A DNA stretch of 64,000 nt from positions 877,001 to 941,000 of the forward strand of contig JASPKZ010003844.1 of assembly GCA_030220185.1 (NCBI GenBank), given 5' to 3'. Origin of the DNA: Diploptera punctata. Taxonomy: Eukaryota; Arthropoda; Insecta; Blattodea; Blaberidae. Below are positions 20,601 to 31,300 of the stretch, piece after piece; positions within the stretch are counted from its first letter, which is position 1, and each line of letters starts with the position of its first letter. Under the pieces are notes generated by a model, which saw only the letters and a program-made list of their open reading frames with translations, was not told the DNA's origin and did not search any database. Position numbers and translations under genes: made by a program.

Positions 20601-20920
20601 TATGTTTTTATGTAGTTAATTGTACATAGATTTACTTTCGGTTGCGTATACGAGTACGTATAGGCGTTATTTATCAATTAGCTTAGGAGTAGAGTGAAAT
20701 GTGAACGTTTCTCCTTGCACATCTTACAGAACCCTAAACGTAACTTCCGTATAACATATATTGGTATTTATTTTGTGCCCTACTGTCACTGAATGTTTAC
20801 ACGTTAAGGCAACGACATACGTTAATTCCAACTCCCATTCGCTCAACATACATTATCACTAAATAATCTGTGCATTTTTAATTTGATCAGCTTCGGTACT
20901 CTAGACCGAACACTGACAGT

Positions 20921-20921
20921 A

Positions 20922-20968
<47 letters not shown>
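20921..20968. repeat. (AAT)n microsatellite
   Basis: About 15 AAT units. Confidence 0.95.
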
Positions 20969-20970
<2 letters not shown>

Positions 20971-20993
20971 ACTAAAAGGCTTGAATAAATATA

Positions 20994-20996
<3 letters not shown>

Positions 20997-21039
<43 letters not shown>
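20997..21039. repeat. (TA)n microsatellite
   Basis: GTGTGTG then about 19 TA dinucleotides. Confidence 0.95.
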
Positions 21040-21041
<2 letters not shown>

Positions 21042-21249
21042 CTCCCAGGATGGGTGTGTAAAGAGAGGCGTCTCCATTAGAATCCATCATGTTATCATTC
21101 TTATCATGAAATAGGCCTTCACTTTGTAATATAGGCTACTAATCACCATTGCCACTATAAAGTATTGTGCAGGCCTACAATAACAGTATTTTCTTTTTTA
21201 TAACACAGAAAATAACTGTCACTCTTTCTAGCTAGATAACTCATATTTC

Positions 21250-21254
<5 letters not shown>

Positions 21255-21296
<42 letters not shown>
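21255..21296. repeat. (TA)n left of SINE1 copy F
   Basis: TA run abutting the tail side of the SINE. Confidence 0.95.
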
Positions 21297-21299
<3 letters not shown>

Positions 21300-21618
21300 T
21301 CCATAGTAATTCTGCCCGAAGGCAGGTCCTTCAAGCATTTTCATGCTATGCTTGCAGCTTTACTAGGGAATTGTGTAGGTGTGGTAGTTTCCCGTTGCTT
21401 TCCACACCGGTGAAGGATGATGTAGATAATGATAATGGTAAGGATGATGGCCATATGATTTCGGGGACCGTTTGGGCCTTAAGGTTTTCCTGACATTTGT
21501 CTTACAGGTGAGGAAAAACCCCGATAAAAACCTCACCCAGAAAAACTGCCCCGACCGGGGATCGAACCCGGGCCCGCTGCGTGACAAGGCAGCACGCTAC
21601 CTCGAGACCACAGCGGTG

Positions 21619-21621
<3 letters not shown>
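21297..21621 (-). mobile_element. SINE1 copy F, inserted in (TA)n
   Basis: Complete minus-strand copy; the TGCAATCATAG segment before the ATAGCAT hairpin is deleted. The head is intact with the GGGTTCGATCCCC B box and TGGTCTCGAGG A-box region. Both flanks are long (TA)n tracts (21255-21296 and 21622-21674), so the target was almost certainly a TA microsatellite and the TSD cannot be delimited. Confidence 0.93.

Positions 21622-21674
<53 letters not shown>
21622..21674. repeat. (TA)n right of SINE1 copy F
   Basis: About 26 TA units. Further (TA)n runs follow at 21727-21752 and, after (CA)n, at 21795-21839. Confidence 0.95.
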
Positions 21675-21677
<3 letters not shown>

Positions 21678-21715
21678 GTGGTAAATTTCATGTTAATTGA
21701 CGCAACAATTGTAAA

Positions 21716-21726
<11 letters not shown>

Positions 21727-21754
<28 letters not shown>

Positions 21755-21793
21755 GCCTTCAGATAGTATAATACTATTTTTTCTCTTCAAAGA

Positions 21794-21839
<46 letters not shown>
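21727..21839. repeat. Two (TA)n tracts and a (CA)n
   Basis: TA run 21727-21752, spacer, (CA)n at about 21795-21807, then TA to 21839. Confidence 0.9.
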
Positions 21840-21841
<2 letters not shown>

Positions 21842-22834
21842 CGATCCCATTAATAAAAACTATATAGGTTTCTATCTTTAATAATGTAGTATTTAAAATA
21901 TTCGCTTGTATATCAGTAACTGACATAACTATAGAATGAATCATGTATCACAGAGTAAGAGTAAAATAACTCTGTATTTCAACAAGCAATTTTTAAATAT
22001 AGTGTATAGGAGAAGTTACAAAAATAAATGTCTTCAGTTTTATGCTCTAATAAACTTAGTCAGTAATTATATGAAAATATAATCGTAATAATTAACTCTT
22101 CTGCATGGTGTATGAGTTTTAATTCTAACAAATAGCAATGCTTTGTTACGTATGTTTTTGTTGATATTCTGCAATATTTTGGGATGTAGGCACCTGAAAA
22201 TCTTTTTTATTGTCGATATACCTCTTTGGGAAGAAACTTAAATGTTCATGTCAAATTTTACGATGAAATTCGCCATGTATAATTTCCTTAATAAATAATG
22301 TATAATGGTTGGATTACAACGTCTTTCTTATAAGGAATATATAATAAATTCATCAATACTGTAAACGTCAGAGCTCATTCCATGTCATTTTGAACAGAAA
22401 TAAAAACATATTAAGAAGTCATGAAATCTGAATTGCTTTATTTTCCTGAAAGAGGTTTTTCCTGGTATTCCTCAATCGTCGAGGAGAGTGCTGAATTGGA
22501 AATGTATTGTAGTAATGCCACTTTATTTACTGTGTATGATAGAGAATGTACTGAATTCTTCTACTTTATTTATTTTTGTATCGTACTAATTTCATAACAT
22601 TCAACACTTAAATTGGAATATGTAATTGCTCAAACTTCAACATTCTCTCTATTTACCGTAACATCCGCATCAGCATGACTGTCTCCTGATTAGCGAGTCC
22701 ACATTCGATGTGTGGCGAGTTTGAAAATATTAATTCGAAAAATGGTGAATTTTATCAACATATTCACAATTTCATAGCATAATTAAATTAATACTAATAC
22801 AATTCATTGTTAAAACCGTTGAGGTGGAGAGTCA
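21840..22834. other. No recognised feature
   Basis: AT-rich DNA lacking long ORFs or recognised repeats. Confidence 0.4.
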
Positions 22835-23185
22835 TAAAATAAAATAAGTTAAAATACCTTCTTAGGTAAAATCCGTCGTTCTCAACTTTTTAAAATATGT
22901 GATCTTTATGCCTGTAGGCCTTTCAGGACATCCGTCCCATCTTCAGCAGTTCATTCTTCGCTACAGCACCCAGGTTGATGTTTGATGCTGCTGGTCCTAA
23001 TGTGGCTTTGTCGTGACACATTAGGACCAGCAGCATCAAACATCAACCTGGGTGCTCTAGCGAAGAATGAACTGCTGAAGATGGGACGGATGTCCTGAAA
23101 GGCCTACAGGCATAAAGATCACATATTTTAAAAGTTGTGGACGACGGATTTTACCTAAGAAGGTATTTTAACTTATTTTATTTTA
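22835..23185. repeat. Foldback element, about 170 bp arms, 12 nt loop
   Basis: Left arm 22835-23004 and right arm 23017-23185 are near-perfect reverse complements with loop GCTTTGTCGTGA. Differences seen are one substitution in CTTCGCTA[C/G]AGCACCC and a small cluster around the TCAACTTTTT segment. Arm content includes CAGGACATCCGTCCCATCTT and GATGTTTGATGCTGCTGGTC. No transposase is present. CATA occurs just outside both ends but is too short and A/T-rich to claim as a TSD. Could be a foldback MITE or a local inverted duplication. Confidence 0.9.
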
Positions 23186-23215
23186 CCATAATTAAATGTA
23201 AAAATATAAATTAAC

Positions 23216-23388
23216 CACGTCCAGAGAATGTCAAATTCCCGTTTACCAAAGATGATTTACCACCTCAACCCTAAAGGCAAAAGAGACCTCGGAAGACCCT
23301 TCAACCGATGGAAAGATCAGTTTTTGTAGTCGCAGAAAGGGCATCATCACCCAATACTGCATTCGGAAGAAGAAGAAGAAGAAGAAGA
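23216..23388 (+). mobile_element. LINE 3' end with (AAG)n tail
   Basis: The translation gives RMSNSRLPKMIYHLNPKG, then KRDLGRPFNRWKDQF, the extreme C-terminus of a LINE protein, followed by a stop and a GAAGAAGAAGAAG tail at 23369-23388. The same protein end (GKRSLGRPFKRW) and the same type of tail occur at 57838-58186 on the minus strand, so both belong to one family. Confidence 0.7.
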
Positions 23389-23481
23389 TATAAATATAAA
23401 TAAATAAATACTATAGACGCCATATGATCTAGAAGTTAAAGTCATTTTTAAGTAACAAAATATATTCAGCTACTACATTGT

Positions 23482-23493
23482 CAAGATTACTGT
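23482..23493. repeat. Target-site duplication, left, of SINE1 copy G
   Basis: CAAGATTACTGT, exact match at 23820-23831. Confidence 0.92.
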
Positions 23494-23819
23494 CCATCCA
23501 TAGTAATTCTGCCCGAGGTCAGGTCTTTCACTGCAATCATAGCATTTTCATACTATGCTTGCAGCTTCACTATGGAATTGTAGGTGTGGTAGCTTCCCGT
23601 TGCTTTTCACACCGGTGAAGGATGATAAGGATGATGATGGTGATGATGGCCATATGATTTCGGTGACTGTTTGGGCCTTAAAGTTTTCCTGACATTTGTC
23701 TTACAGGTGAGGAAAAAACCCGATAAAAACCTCACCCAGAAAAACTGTCCCGACCGGGGATCGAACCCGGGTCCGCTGCGTGACAAAGCAGCACGCTATC
23801 TCGAGACCACAGCGGTGGA
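23494..23819 (-). mobile_element. SINE1 copy G, full length with TSD
   Basis: Minus-strand full-length element bounded by identical 12 bp repeats. The tail is only CCATCCATAG. The head keeps both promoter boxes. Substitutions (GTGACTGTTTGGGCC, GCTATCTCGAGACC) mark moderate age. Confidence 0.95.
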
Positions 23820-23831
23820 CAAGATTACTGT

Positions 23832-24354
23832 GTTACCTTTGAATTGTTTTGTTATTTTAGCTACTTTTACTTTGCATTATGAAATTTACCTCGGATCATC
23901 CACCCCGGTTTAATCAGCAAAACAGTTAATCAGAAGTGACTGAGCCAGTGTAGCCGTAAGGAGTACCATATGCAAATTGTCCGACATCCTTCTTGTTAAC
24001 CTAGTCTGTCCTTTCTTATTGCTAAGGCTCGGAGTCATAAAGGAGCATTCTAAATTCCCGCAACAACACATTTTCAACATATGTTGATGCCAACTAAACT
24101 ATGTTTTTCTTAACATGAGATTAGGTGAAATGAAATGAATGAATGAGAAATGAAATGACATGAAGGTAATGGAGAATGTTGGTGGGATGGAATTTGGAAA
24201 ACGAGAGAACAGGCATGGGCGCAACCTGAAAACGGCTTTATGGGTCATGGAAATAGAACCTTGTGTGTCGGATCTGGAAGACGACTTACAACTTATATAA
24301 CACAGTATAGTTGATTTTCATTTCACTCATCTCCACAATACATGGGATAGCGCA
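23832..24354. other. No recognised feature
   Basis: Unassigned sequence with a GAATGAATGAGAAATGAAATG-type run near 24130. 24300-24354 may belong to the adjacent SINE2 3' end. Confidence 0.4.
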
Positions 24355-24676
24355 GTAGATGTTTCAGATCGCTGTACTCAGGGCATGTGACCTCCCAGGC
24401 CATAGGACACCCTTCGGGTAGTACGAGATTAAGGCTCCCACTTTTTCTAGACAATCGGCACTTGCTGTCAGCCGGATAGTCAGCCCTGCGTGACGGCCAC
24501 CTTTACTCCAGAAGAAGCGTCTGGTACTCATTTCCGTTAGAGGCTGAGTCGACCTCAGGGCCATGGTGCCACCAGAAGTTTTGGGTCATTTTAAAAATTC
24601 TGACCCCACCGGGATTCGAACCTTCGACCTACCGGTTTGTAGCGCATTGCTTTAACCATTACGCTACGGCGTGCCA
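24355..24676 (-). mobile_element. SINE2 copy 1
   Basis: Sense strand begins TGGCACGCCGTAGCGTAATGG (A-box side) and has the perfect B box GGTTCGAATCC before GGTGGGGTCAG. The body includes GAGGTCGACTCAGCCTCTAA and GGAAATGAGTACCAGACG, both shared with the copy at 36272-36482. The minus-strand ORF here is non-coding SINE body. The 3' boundary is uncertain. Confidence 0.8.
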
Positions 24677-24689
24677 AATAACAAAAAAC

Positions 24690-25548
24690 TAAAAAAGTGC
24701 ATTTGTTGAAACGAGCGACATCCTGCTCCTTTTCACTGTGCATTAGTGATATGTGGTAGAGATTCACATTCATACCCATACACAATCATCATCATCTTCT
24801 TCTTCTTCTTTAATCCAGTACAGACAAGGTGTCTGTTCCTCTTCAGTGTATTGCCTAATTGTATTTCCGAGGCAACATTGGTGCTCTGAGCTGAAATTAT
24901 ACCCTCCGGTGGTTGCTGGGCCGGCCTTTTATCCTACAGGGTGCTTTTCCTCTGGCTTTGTTACAGTTAGGTTTCATGTCTTTCCGTAATTACTCATTTA
25001 TGAGTGTAAGACTTAAGTGTTTTTATTATATCTGGCTTCCCATTCTTACTTTTTTAATAATATTGTTTGTGTGGAAGAATTTTCCGTATATTATTTAGAT
25101 CAGATAAGAGAAATAATGAATTTCTGGTTAATTTTAATCCCTCGCGATATCATTCACAACTATGAAACATTCACATTTTTATTTAATTTTCTTCTTTTTT
25201 CGCATAAAATTTACGATATTTTTATAGTCTAGGAAAACATCAGTTTCTTTTAAACGCACGCGATGCCATAATAACATGTTATTGTATTTTTTCTTCCAAA
25301 ATGTCAGATGACCTTGATATAATCTCTACACTTAACCAATGTGACATTCTGTAGTAAACAAGATGTCAAGATAACTAAATTAACTACTTAATTTGTGCAT
25401 TTATTAGTTCGATAGAGAATTACGAAATGCCATGCTGCATGCCAGTCTACATGAATTCTTCTTTTTTTATCCATTGTAGTTAAATTGTTCACCTTTTAGG
25501 TATATTAAGTGCCCCACGTCGCACATGTTCTTATAGTGGCACGATTAT
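24690..25548. other. No recognised feature
   Basis: AT-rich sequence with a short CTT repeat near 24795. Several overlapping short ORFs without motifs. Confidence 0.4.
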
Positions 25549-26272
25549 TATTTATCACACCGCTTCACTAAACTCTCTGATACACATAACTTAGATACCC
25601 GATCCCTTGAGCACAGTGTCCTTTATATCCCTCCTCATCATACTACCTATTATTCGAAATCTTTTACAGTTTCTCTTGCTAGAACATGGAATTCACTTCC
25701 ACCCTATGTCAGAGACTGCCAAACTTTACCATCTTTCAGAAATAAATTGAAAATAAAATCACTAACAGAAACAACTCACTAATACTACTTTTTAAGAATT
25801 AATAATGCGTTTTTGCATTATTTAATAAAAATAGACTTAGGATTTGTTAATATATTTACCTAATGCCTTGTATAAAAAGCGTAGATTAATTCATTGTAGT
25901 GTTTTTTTTCTCTTCTTTTTATGCATAGTAGATTCGAGCTGTTATTCCTTTTTTATTCATTGTATCATTAATTTAATTTTAATTGTATTTAGTTTCATTC
26001 TATTATTAGACATTAATTTCATTATTATTCAATATGACAGATAATGAATTGTTCAATAACTATTATTGTAACTTTTTTTTGTATTCATATGTAACATGTT
26101 TGTCCTGTCTAATATGACTACTATTGTAATTTTTTTGTATTCATGTGTAACATATGTTTGTCCTGTTTTATATGACTATTATTGTATTTTTTTGTATTCA
26201 TATGTAACATATGCTTGTTCTGGTGAGTGGAAGAGAAGGCCACATGGCCTTAACTCCACCAGGCTAAATAAA
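25549..26272 (+). mobile_element. CR1-like LINE, young 3' fragment
   Basis: Nearly identical to 48150-48880, the end of the long CR1-like LINE; I count only a handful of differences in about 720 bp. It starts in the RT C-terminal region (AFTVSLARTWNSLPPYVRDC-equivalent codons), keeps the stop, the long T-rich 3' UTR with its repeated TTGTATTCATATGTAACAT units, and the GAAGGCCACATGGCCTTAAC hairpin end, then AAATAAATAAAAAAAAAA. 5'-truncated. High identity implies recent mobility of the family. Confidence 0.92.
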
Positions 26273-26470
26273 TAAAAAAAAAATCTGTCGAGAGAGAGAT
26301 TTTAAACTTTGATCAGATACACATTTTTTGACCGCACATATGGAGGGCCTCCCCGAATGTATGACTTGCTCCTCCGAGACAACACGAAAACTTAAGACAA
26401 ACACAATTCAATCACACATTTATAGTAAACATGGCGAATATAATAATCATTATTTCTGGTGGCCACACAT

Positions 26471-26515
26471 ATATACACACACACACACACACGTGTGCGT
26501 GCATGTATGTGTGTT
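26471..26515. repeat. (CA)n / (TG)n microsatellite
   Basis: CA run followed by an inverted GTGTGCGTGCATGTATGTGTG run. Confidence 0.9.
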
Positions 26516-26561
26516 TAAAACATCCGAAGAATGTCTGAAAATCAAATGAAAATTTGAGATT

Positions 26562-26572
26562 GATTTAAGTAT
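26562..26572. repeat. Target-site duplication, left, of SINE1 copy H
   Basis: GATTTAAGTAT; exact copy at 26923-26933. Confidence 0.9.
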
Positions 26573-26922
26573 TCATCCATCCATAGTAATTCTACCCGAA
26601 GGCAGGTCCTTCACTGCAATCATAGCATTTTAATGCTATGCTTGCAGCTTTACTAGGGAATTGTAGGTGTGGTAGCTTCCCGTTGCTTTCCACACCGGCG
26701 AAGGATGATGATGATGATGATGATGATAATGATAAGGATGATGACGATGATGATGGTCATATGATTTCAGGGTTGGGCCTTAAGTTTTCCTGACATTTGT
26801 CTTACAGGTGGGGAAAAAGCCCCGATAAAAACCTCACCCAGAAAAACTGCCCCGACCGGGGATCGAACCCGGGCCCGCTGCGTGACAAGGCAGCACGATA
26901 CGTCGAGACCACAGCGGTGGAC
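26573..26922 (-). mobile_element. SINE1 copy H, full length with TSD
   Basis: Minus-strand copy with an expanded internal (GAT)n block, which makes it the longest copy. The GGGACCGTTTGGGCC block is shortened to GGGTTGGGCC. The head is complete and the 11 bp TSD is perfect. Confidence 0.95.
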
Positions 26923-26935
26923 GATTTAAGTATAA

Positions 26936-26949
26936 TATGCCATAATTAA
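26936..26949. repeat. Target-site duplication, left, of RTE-A insertion
   Basis: TATGCCATAATTAA, exact copy at 27226-27239. It starts inside the right TSD region of SINE1 copy H. Confidence 0.92.
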
Positions 26950-27225
26950 TTAAGAACAGTTAAGTCTCGTAGACTGCGACGGGCAGGACATGTGGCACGA
27001 ATTGGGAATGAAAGACGTGCATGGAAGCTTCTTGTAGGAAAACCAGAGGGAAAACGCCCAGTTGGTAGACCAAGAATGAGGTGAGAGAATAGCATTAACT
27101 ATGATTTGAGGGAAGTAGATTATACAGGGAATGATTAGAAAACATTAGCGCAGGACAGGGATGTACGGAGAGCTTATGTCCACGCGGCCATGAATCTTCG
27201 GGCTCGATAGTGCCAGTGAGTTAGT
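26950..27225 (+). mobile_element. RTE-A LINE, 5'-truncated, 14 bp TSD
   Basis: 276 bp of the RTE-A 3' end. It begins at AGAACAGTTAAGTCTCGTAG and ends at TAGTGCCAGTGAGTTAGT. Coding capacity is lost through in-frame stops (AGGTGAGAGAATAGC; GATTAGAAAACA). The 14 bp flanking duplication is perfect. It lies 3 bp beyond the TSD of SINE copy H and faces the oppositely oriented RTE-A at 27331-27622. Confidence 0.93.
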
Positions 27226-27314
27226 TATGCCATAATTAACTAATAATGAATGATTATTCATTGCTAAAACAGAATACAAACTTACGAAAAGCATGCTAAG
27301 AAAAAGGAAGGTCG

Positions 27315-27330
27315 CCGAGTACCTAACTAA
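27315..27330. repeat. Target-site duplication, left, of second RTE-A
   Basis: CCGAGTACCTAACTAA; the copy at 27623-27638 differs at one base (CCTACC). Confidence 0.88.
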
Positions 27331-27622
27331 CAAAAACTAACTCACTGACACTATCGAACCCGTAGGTTCATGGCCGCGCGGACATAACCTCTCCACACAT
27401 CCCTATACTGAGCTAATGTTTTCCAATCATTTCCTATATAATCTACTTCCTTCAAATCATAGTTAATGTTATTTTTCTGTCTCATTCTTGGTCTACCAAC
27501 TGGGCGTTTTCCCTCTGGTTTTCCTACAAGAAGCTTCCATACATGTCTTTCATTCCCCATTCGTGCCACAGTCCTGCCCATCGCAGTCTACGAGACTTAA
27601 CTGTTCTTATTATATCTGGCTT
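27331..27622 (-). mobile_element. RTE-A LINE, 5'-truncated, inverted neighbour
   Basis: Minus-strand 3' end of RTE-A, from AACTCACTGACACTATCGAA to TTATATCTGGCTT. A 76-codon frame (27351-27581) still reads GRPRMRQKNNINYDLKEVDY. The 16 bp duplication with one mismatch defines its ends. With 26950-27225 it forms a tail-to-tail inverted pair separated by 105 bp. Confidence 0.93.
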
Positions 27623-27711
27623 CCGAGTACCTACCTAATCCAATCTAACCTAACCTTCCCAATCTAACGTAACCTACCTAATTTATTCTGAATAAACAAG
27701 TTTTGTTAGAT

Positions 27712-27918
27712 CTACTCGGTTCCGGTGGTCTGGTGGTTACCATGCTTGTCTCTGGTACTGAGATTAACGGATTCAAATCTTAGCCAAGATCGACGGTTTT
27801 ATTTCTTCAGACCATAACAATCATATAAATGGCTACTTTCGAAAGGGGATTAAAACCTGAAATAAGAGGCTTCTGTGCAAAATTTGTCGACCCTTCATCT
27901 AACTGAAACCAGTTTATA
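27712..27918 (+). mobile_element. SINE5 copy 1
   Basis: tRNA-like start GGTGGTCTGGTGGTTACCATG (A-box side) with a degenerate B box GGATTCAAATC, then AGATCGACGGTTTTATTTC and a body ending near TGTCGACCCTTC. A diverged sister copy follows about 240 bp downstream in the same orientation. Confidence 0.62.
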
Positions 27919-27949
27919 TCATCGATAAACAGGTTCTGTAGGATCGATG

Positions 27950-28130
27950 TCGGTTACGGTGACTTACTGGTTATTATGTTCGTCTCCGATAGTGAGGTTC
28001 GCGGATTCAAAATCCGACAGAGGTCGATTTTTTCAACTCGTAAAACCCATGATTTCTTGTGAAGGGAATGAAGTCTGAAGTAAGAAACCTCTGAGCTAAA
28101 TGTGTAGTTCAATTCACTCTCAGTTTTGAA
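27950..28130 (+). mobile_element. SINE5 copy 2
   Basis: Diverged sister of 27712-27918: GGTGACTTACTGGTTATTATG, GGATTCAAAATCC, AGGTCGATTTTTTC, GAAGGGAATGAAGTCTGAAG and ACCTCTGAGC align with copy 1. The B box is degraded. Confidence 0.58.
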
Positions 28131-28371
28131 ATGCGACTCCAATGACGTGAGTCGTCAAAGAACGTAATTAAATATAATACTATTATCACGATCACTATCA
28201 TCAACACCACCACTACCAGCAACGCCACTTCAACTATTACTATTATTATTACTATCCATTAGAATATGTTCCTGCGACATCCACTTAGGGTTTCCTAATG
28301 TTTTATACCTATGAGTTTCACAATAAAAAAATAAGGATTTCCTCCTGTCACTCATTCGGACTACTGTACAC

Positions 28372-31300
28372 GAGCAACCCTTCTCAATTTCCTAAATTAA
28401 TAATCCTTACAATATGAGGACAACGATGTAAATTATGGAGTTCCTCATCTTGAAGCTTCCTCCAATTCTGTTTTATGCGTACACTCCACCTCTTTAATAC
28501 ATATACTGCCTCATATTTTTTTTTTTTTTTTTGGGATTCATCACTTTAACGTATCTGATATATCTTTCTTCGAAGTCTATAGAACAACAGTGCGCATGCG
28601 CCAGAGTTTATAGAGCCAGCGATAACCCACCATCGAACCACATATCGATTATCATCCTTGTCACATATCGATTATTATCCATATCATACTAAAGTTTATA
28701 CAGCTTACGCTTGATGGCAGCACGACGCTATGAAATTTAAATGTCCAATCTTTGCAATAAATCCCCAAATCTATGTTAAAGAAATACATTAATAATATTA
28801 ATATTACCAAACGTTTATTAAAAATGGTTGTACACTTCCTAACGCCGTTGTAACCAGCGATAACCCAAAATAGCGATAAAAAATCATAGACTAAGTAATA
28901 TACTCTGTAAAGAAGATAGCAGTCAGCATCACAATATTGTCTAACAGTGTCGTAATGTTGTGATTTGACTATTTAAATAAATACTTTAAAATTGTCAAAT
29001 AATGTTATAAAATTGTTTGAAAAAGTTTAAAATATTACAAAATATTAGTAAATACAGAAGAAAAGATATAAATCACAGCAATAAACTGAAAAATCAAGGG
29101 TAAGTCATTCTGGTGAATAGTCTTTTTTTTAAAACAAAATCTTATTTGGAATGTTTTATGACAAGAAATTAAACTACTCTTACAGTAGAGGCCAATGAGC
29201 AACCCTTCTTAATTTCCTAAATTAATAATCCTTACAATATGAGGACAACGATATAAATTATGGAGTTCCCCATCTTGAAGCTTCCTCCATTTCTGTTTTA
29301 TTCGTACAGTCCACCTCTTTAATACATATACTGTCTCATAAGTAATGCTTCTTTTTTTCCTTCTTTTGGGAGTCATCACTTTAACTTACCTGATATATTT
29401 TAAAAGTCCTATAGAACAACAGTGCGCATGCGCCAGAGTTTATAGAGCCAATGATAACCCACTATCGAACCACATATCGATTATCATCCTTGTCATAATA
29501 TCGATTATTACCCATATCATACTAAAGTTTATACAGCTTACGCTAATGACAGTATGAAATTTAAATGTCCAATCTTTGCAATAAATCCCCAAATCTATGT
29601 TAAAGAAATACTTTAATAATATTAATATTACCAAACGTTTATTAAAAATGGTTGTACACTTCCTAACGCCGTTGTAACCAGCGATAACCCAAAATAGCGA
29701 TAAAAAATCATAGACTAAGTAATATACTCTGTAAAGAAGATAGCAGTCAGCATCACAATATTGTCTAACAGTGTCGTAATGTTGTGATTTGACTATTTAA
29801 ATAAATACTTTAAAATTGTCAAATAATGTTATAAAAATTGTTTGAAAAAGTTTAAAATATTACAAAATATTAGTAAATACAGAAGAAAAGATATAAATCA
29901 CAGCAATAAACTGAAAAATCAAGGGTAAGTCATTCTGGTGAATAGTCTTTTTTTTAAAACAAAATCTTATTTGGAATGTTTTATGACAAGAAATTAAACT
30001 ACTCTTACAGTAGAGGCCAATGAGCAACCCTTCTTAATTTCCTAAATTAATAATCCTTACAATATGAGGACAACGATATAAATTATGGAGTTCCCCATCT
30101 TGAAGCTTCCTCCATTTCTGTTTTATTCGTACAGTCCACCTCTTTAATACATATACTGTCTCATAAGTAATGCTTCTTTTTTTCTTCTTTTGGGAGTCAT
30201 CACTTTAACTTACCTGATATATTTTCAAAGTCCTATAGAACAACAGTGCGCATGCGCCAGAGTTTATAGAGCCAATGATAACCCACTATCGAACCACATA
30301 TCGATTATCATCCTTGTCATAATATCGATTATTACCCATATCATACTAAAGTTTATACAGCTTACGCTAATGACAGTATGAAATTTAAATGTCCAATCTT
30401 TGCAATAAATCCCCAAATCTATGTTAAAGAAATACTTTAATAATATTAATATTACCAAACGTTTATTAAAAATGGTTGTACACTTACTTATCACTTCCTA
30501 ACGCCGTTCTAACCAGCAATAACCCAAAACAGCGATAAAAAATCATAGACTAAGTAATATACTCTGTAAAGAAGATAGCAGTCAGCATCACAATATTGTC
30601 TAACAGTGTCGTAATGTTGTGATTTGACTATTTAAATAAATACTTTAAAATTGTCAAATAATGTTATAAAAATTGTTTGAAAAAGTTTAAAATATTACAA
30701 AATATTAGTAAATACAGAAGAAAAGATATAAATCACACACAGCAATAAACTGAAAAATCAAGGGTAAGTCATTCTGGTGAATAGTCTTTTTTTTAAAACA
30801 AAATCTGATTTGGAATGTTTTATGACAAGAAATTAAACTACTCTTACAGTAGAGGCCAATGAGCAACCCTTCTTAATTTCCTAAATTAATAATCCTTACA
30901 ATATGAGGACAACGATATAAATTATGGAGTTCCCCATCTTGAAGCTTCCTCCATTTCTGTTTTATTCGTACAGTCCACCTCTTTAATACATATACTGTCT
31001 CATAAGTAATGCTTCTTTTTTTCTTCTTTTGGGAGTCATCACTTTAACTTACCTGATATATTTTCAAAGTCCTATAGAACAACAGTGCGCATGCGCCAGA
31101 GTTTATAGAGCCAATGATAACCCACTATCGAACCACATATCGATTATCATCCTTGTCATAATATCGATTATTACCCATATCATACTAAAGTTTATACAGC
31201 TTACGCTAATGACAGTATGAAATTTAAATGTCCAATCTTTGCAATAAATCCCCAAATCTATGTTAAAGAAATACTTTAATAATATTAATATTACCAAACG

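Noticed and set aside
22833..23190. CATA direct repeat as the TSD of the foldback.
   Set aside because: Four A/T-rich bases overlapping the arm ends are too weak.
27640..27690. AACCTAACCT-like motifs reminiscent of the insect telomere repeat.
   Set aside because: Only two adjacent units, the rest degenerate; too short to call an interstitial telomere.
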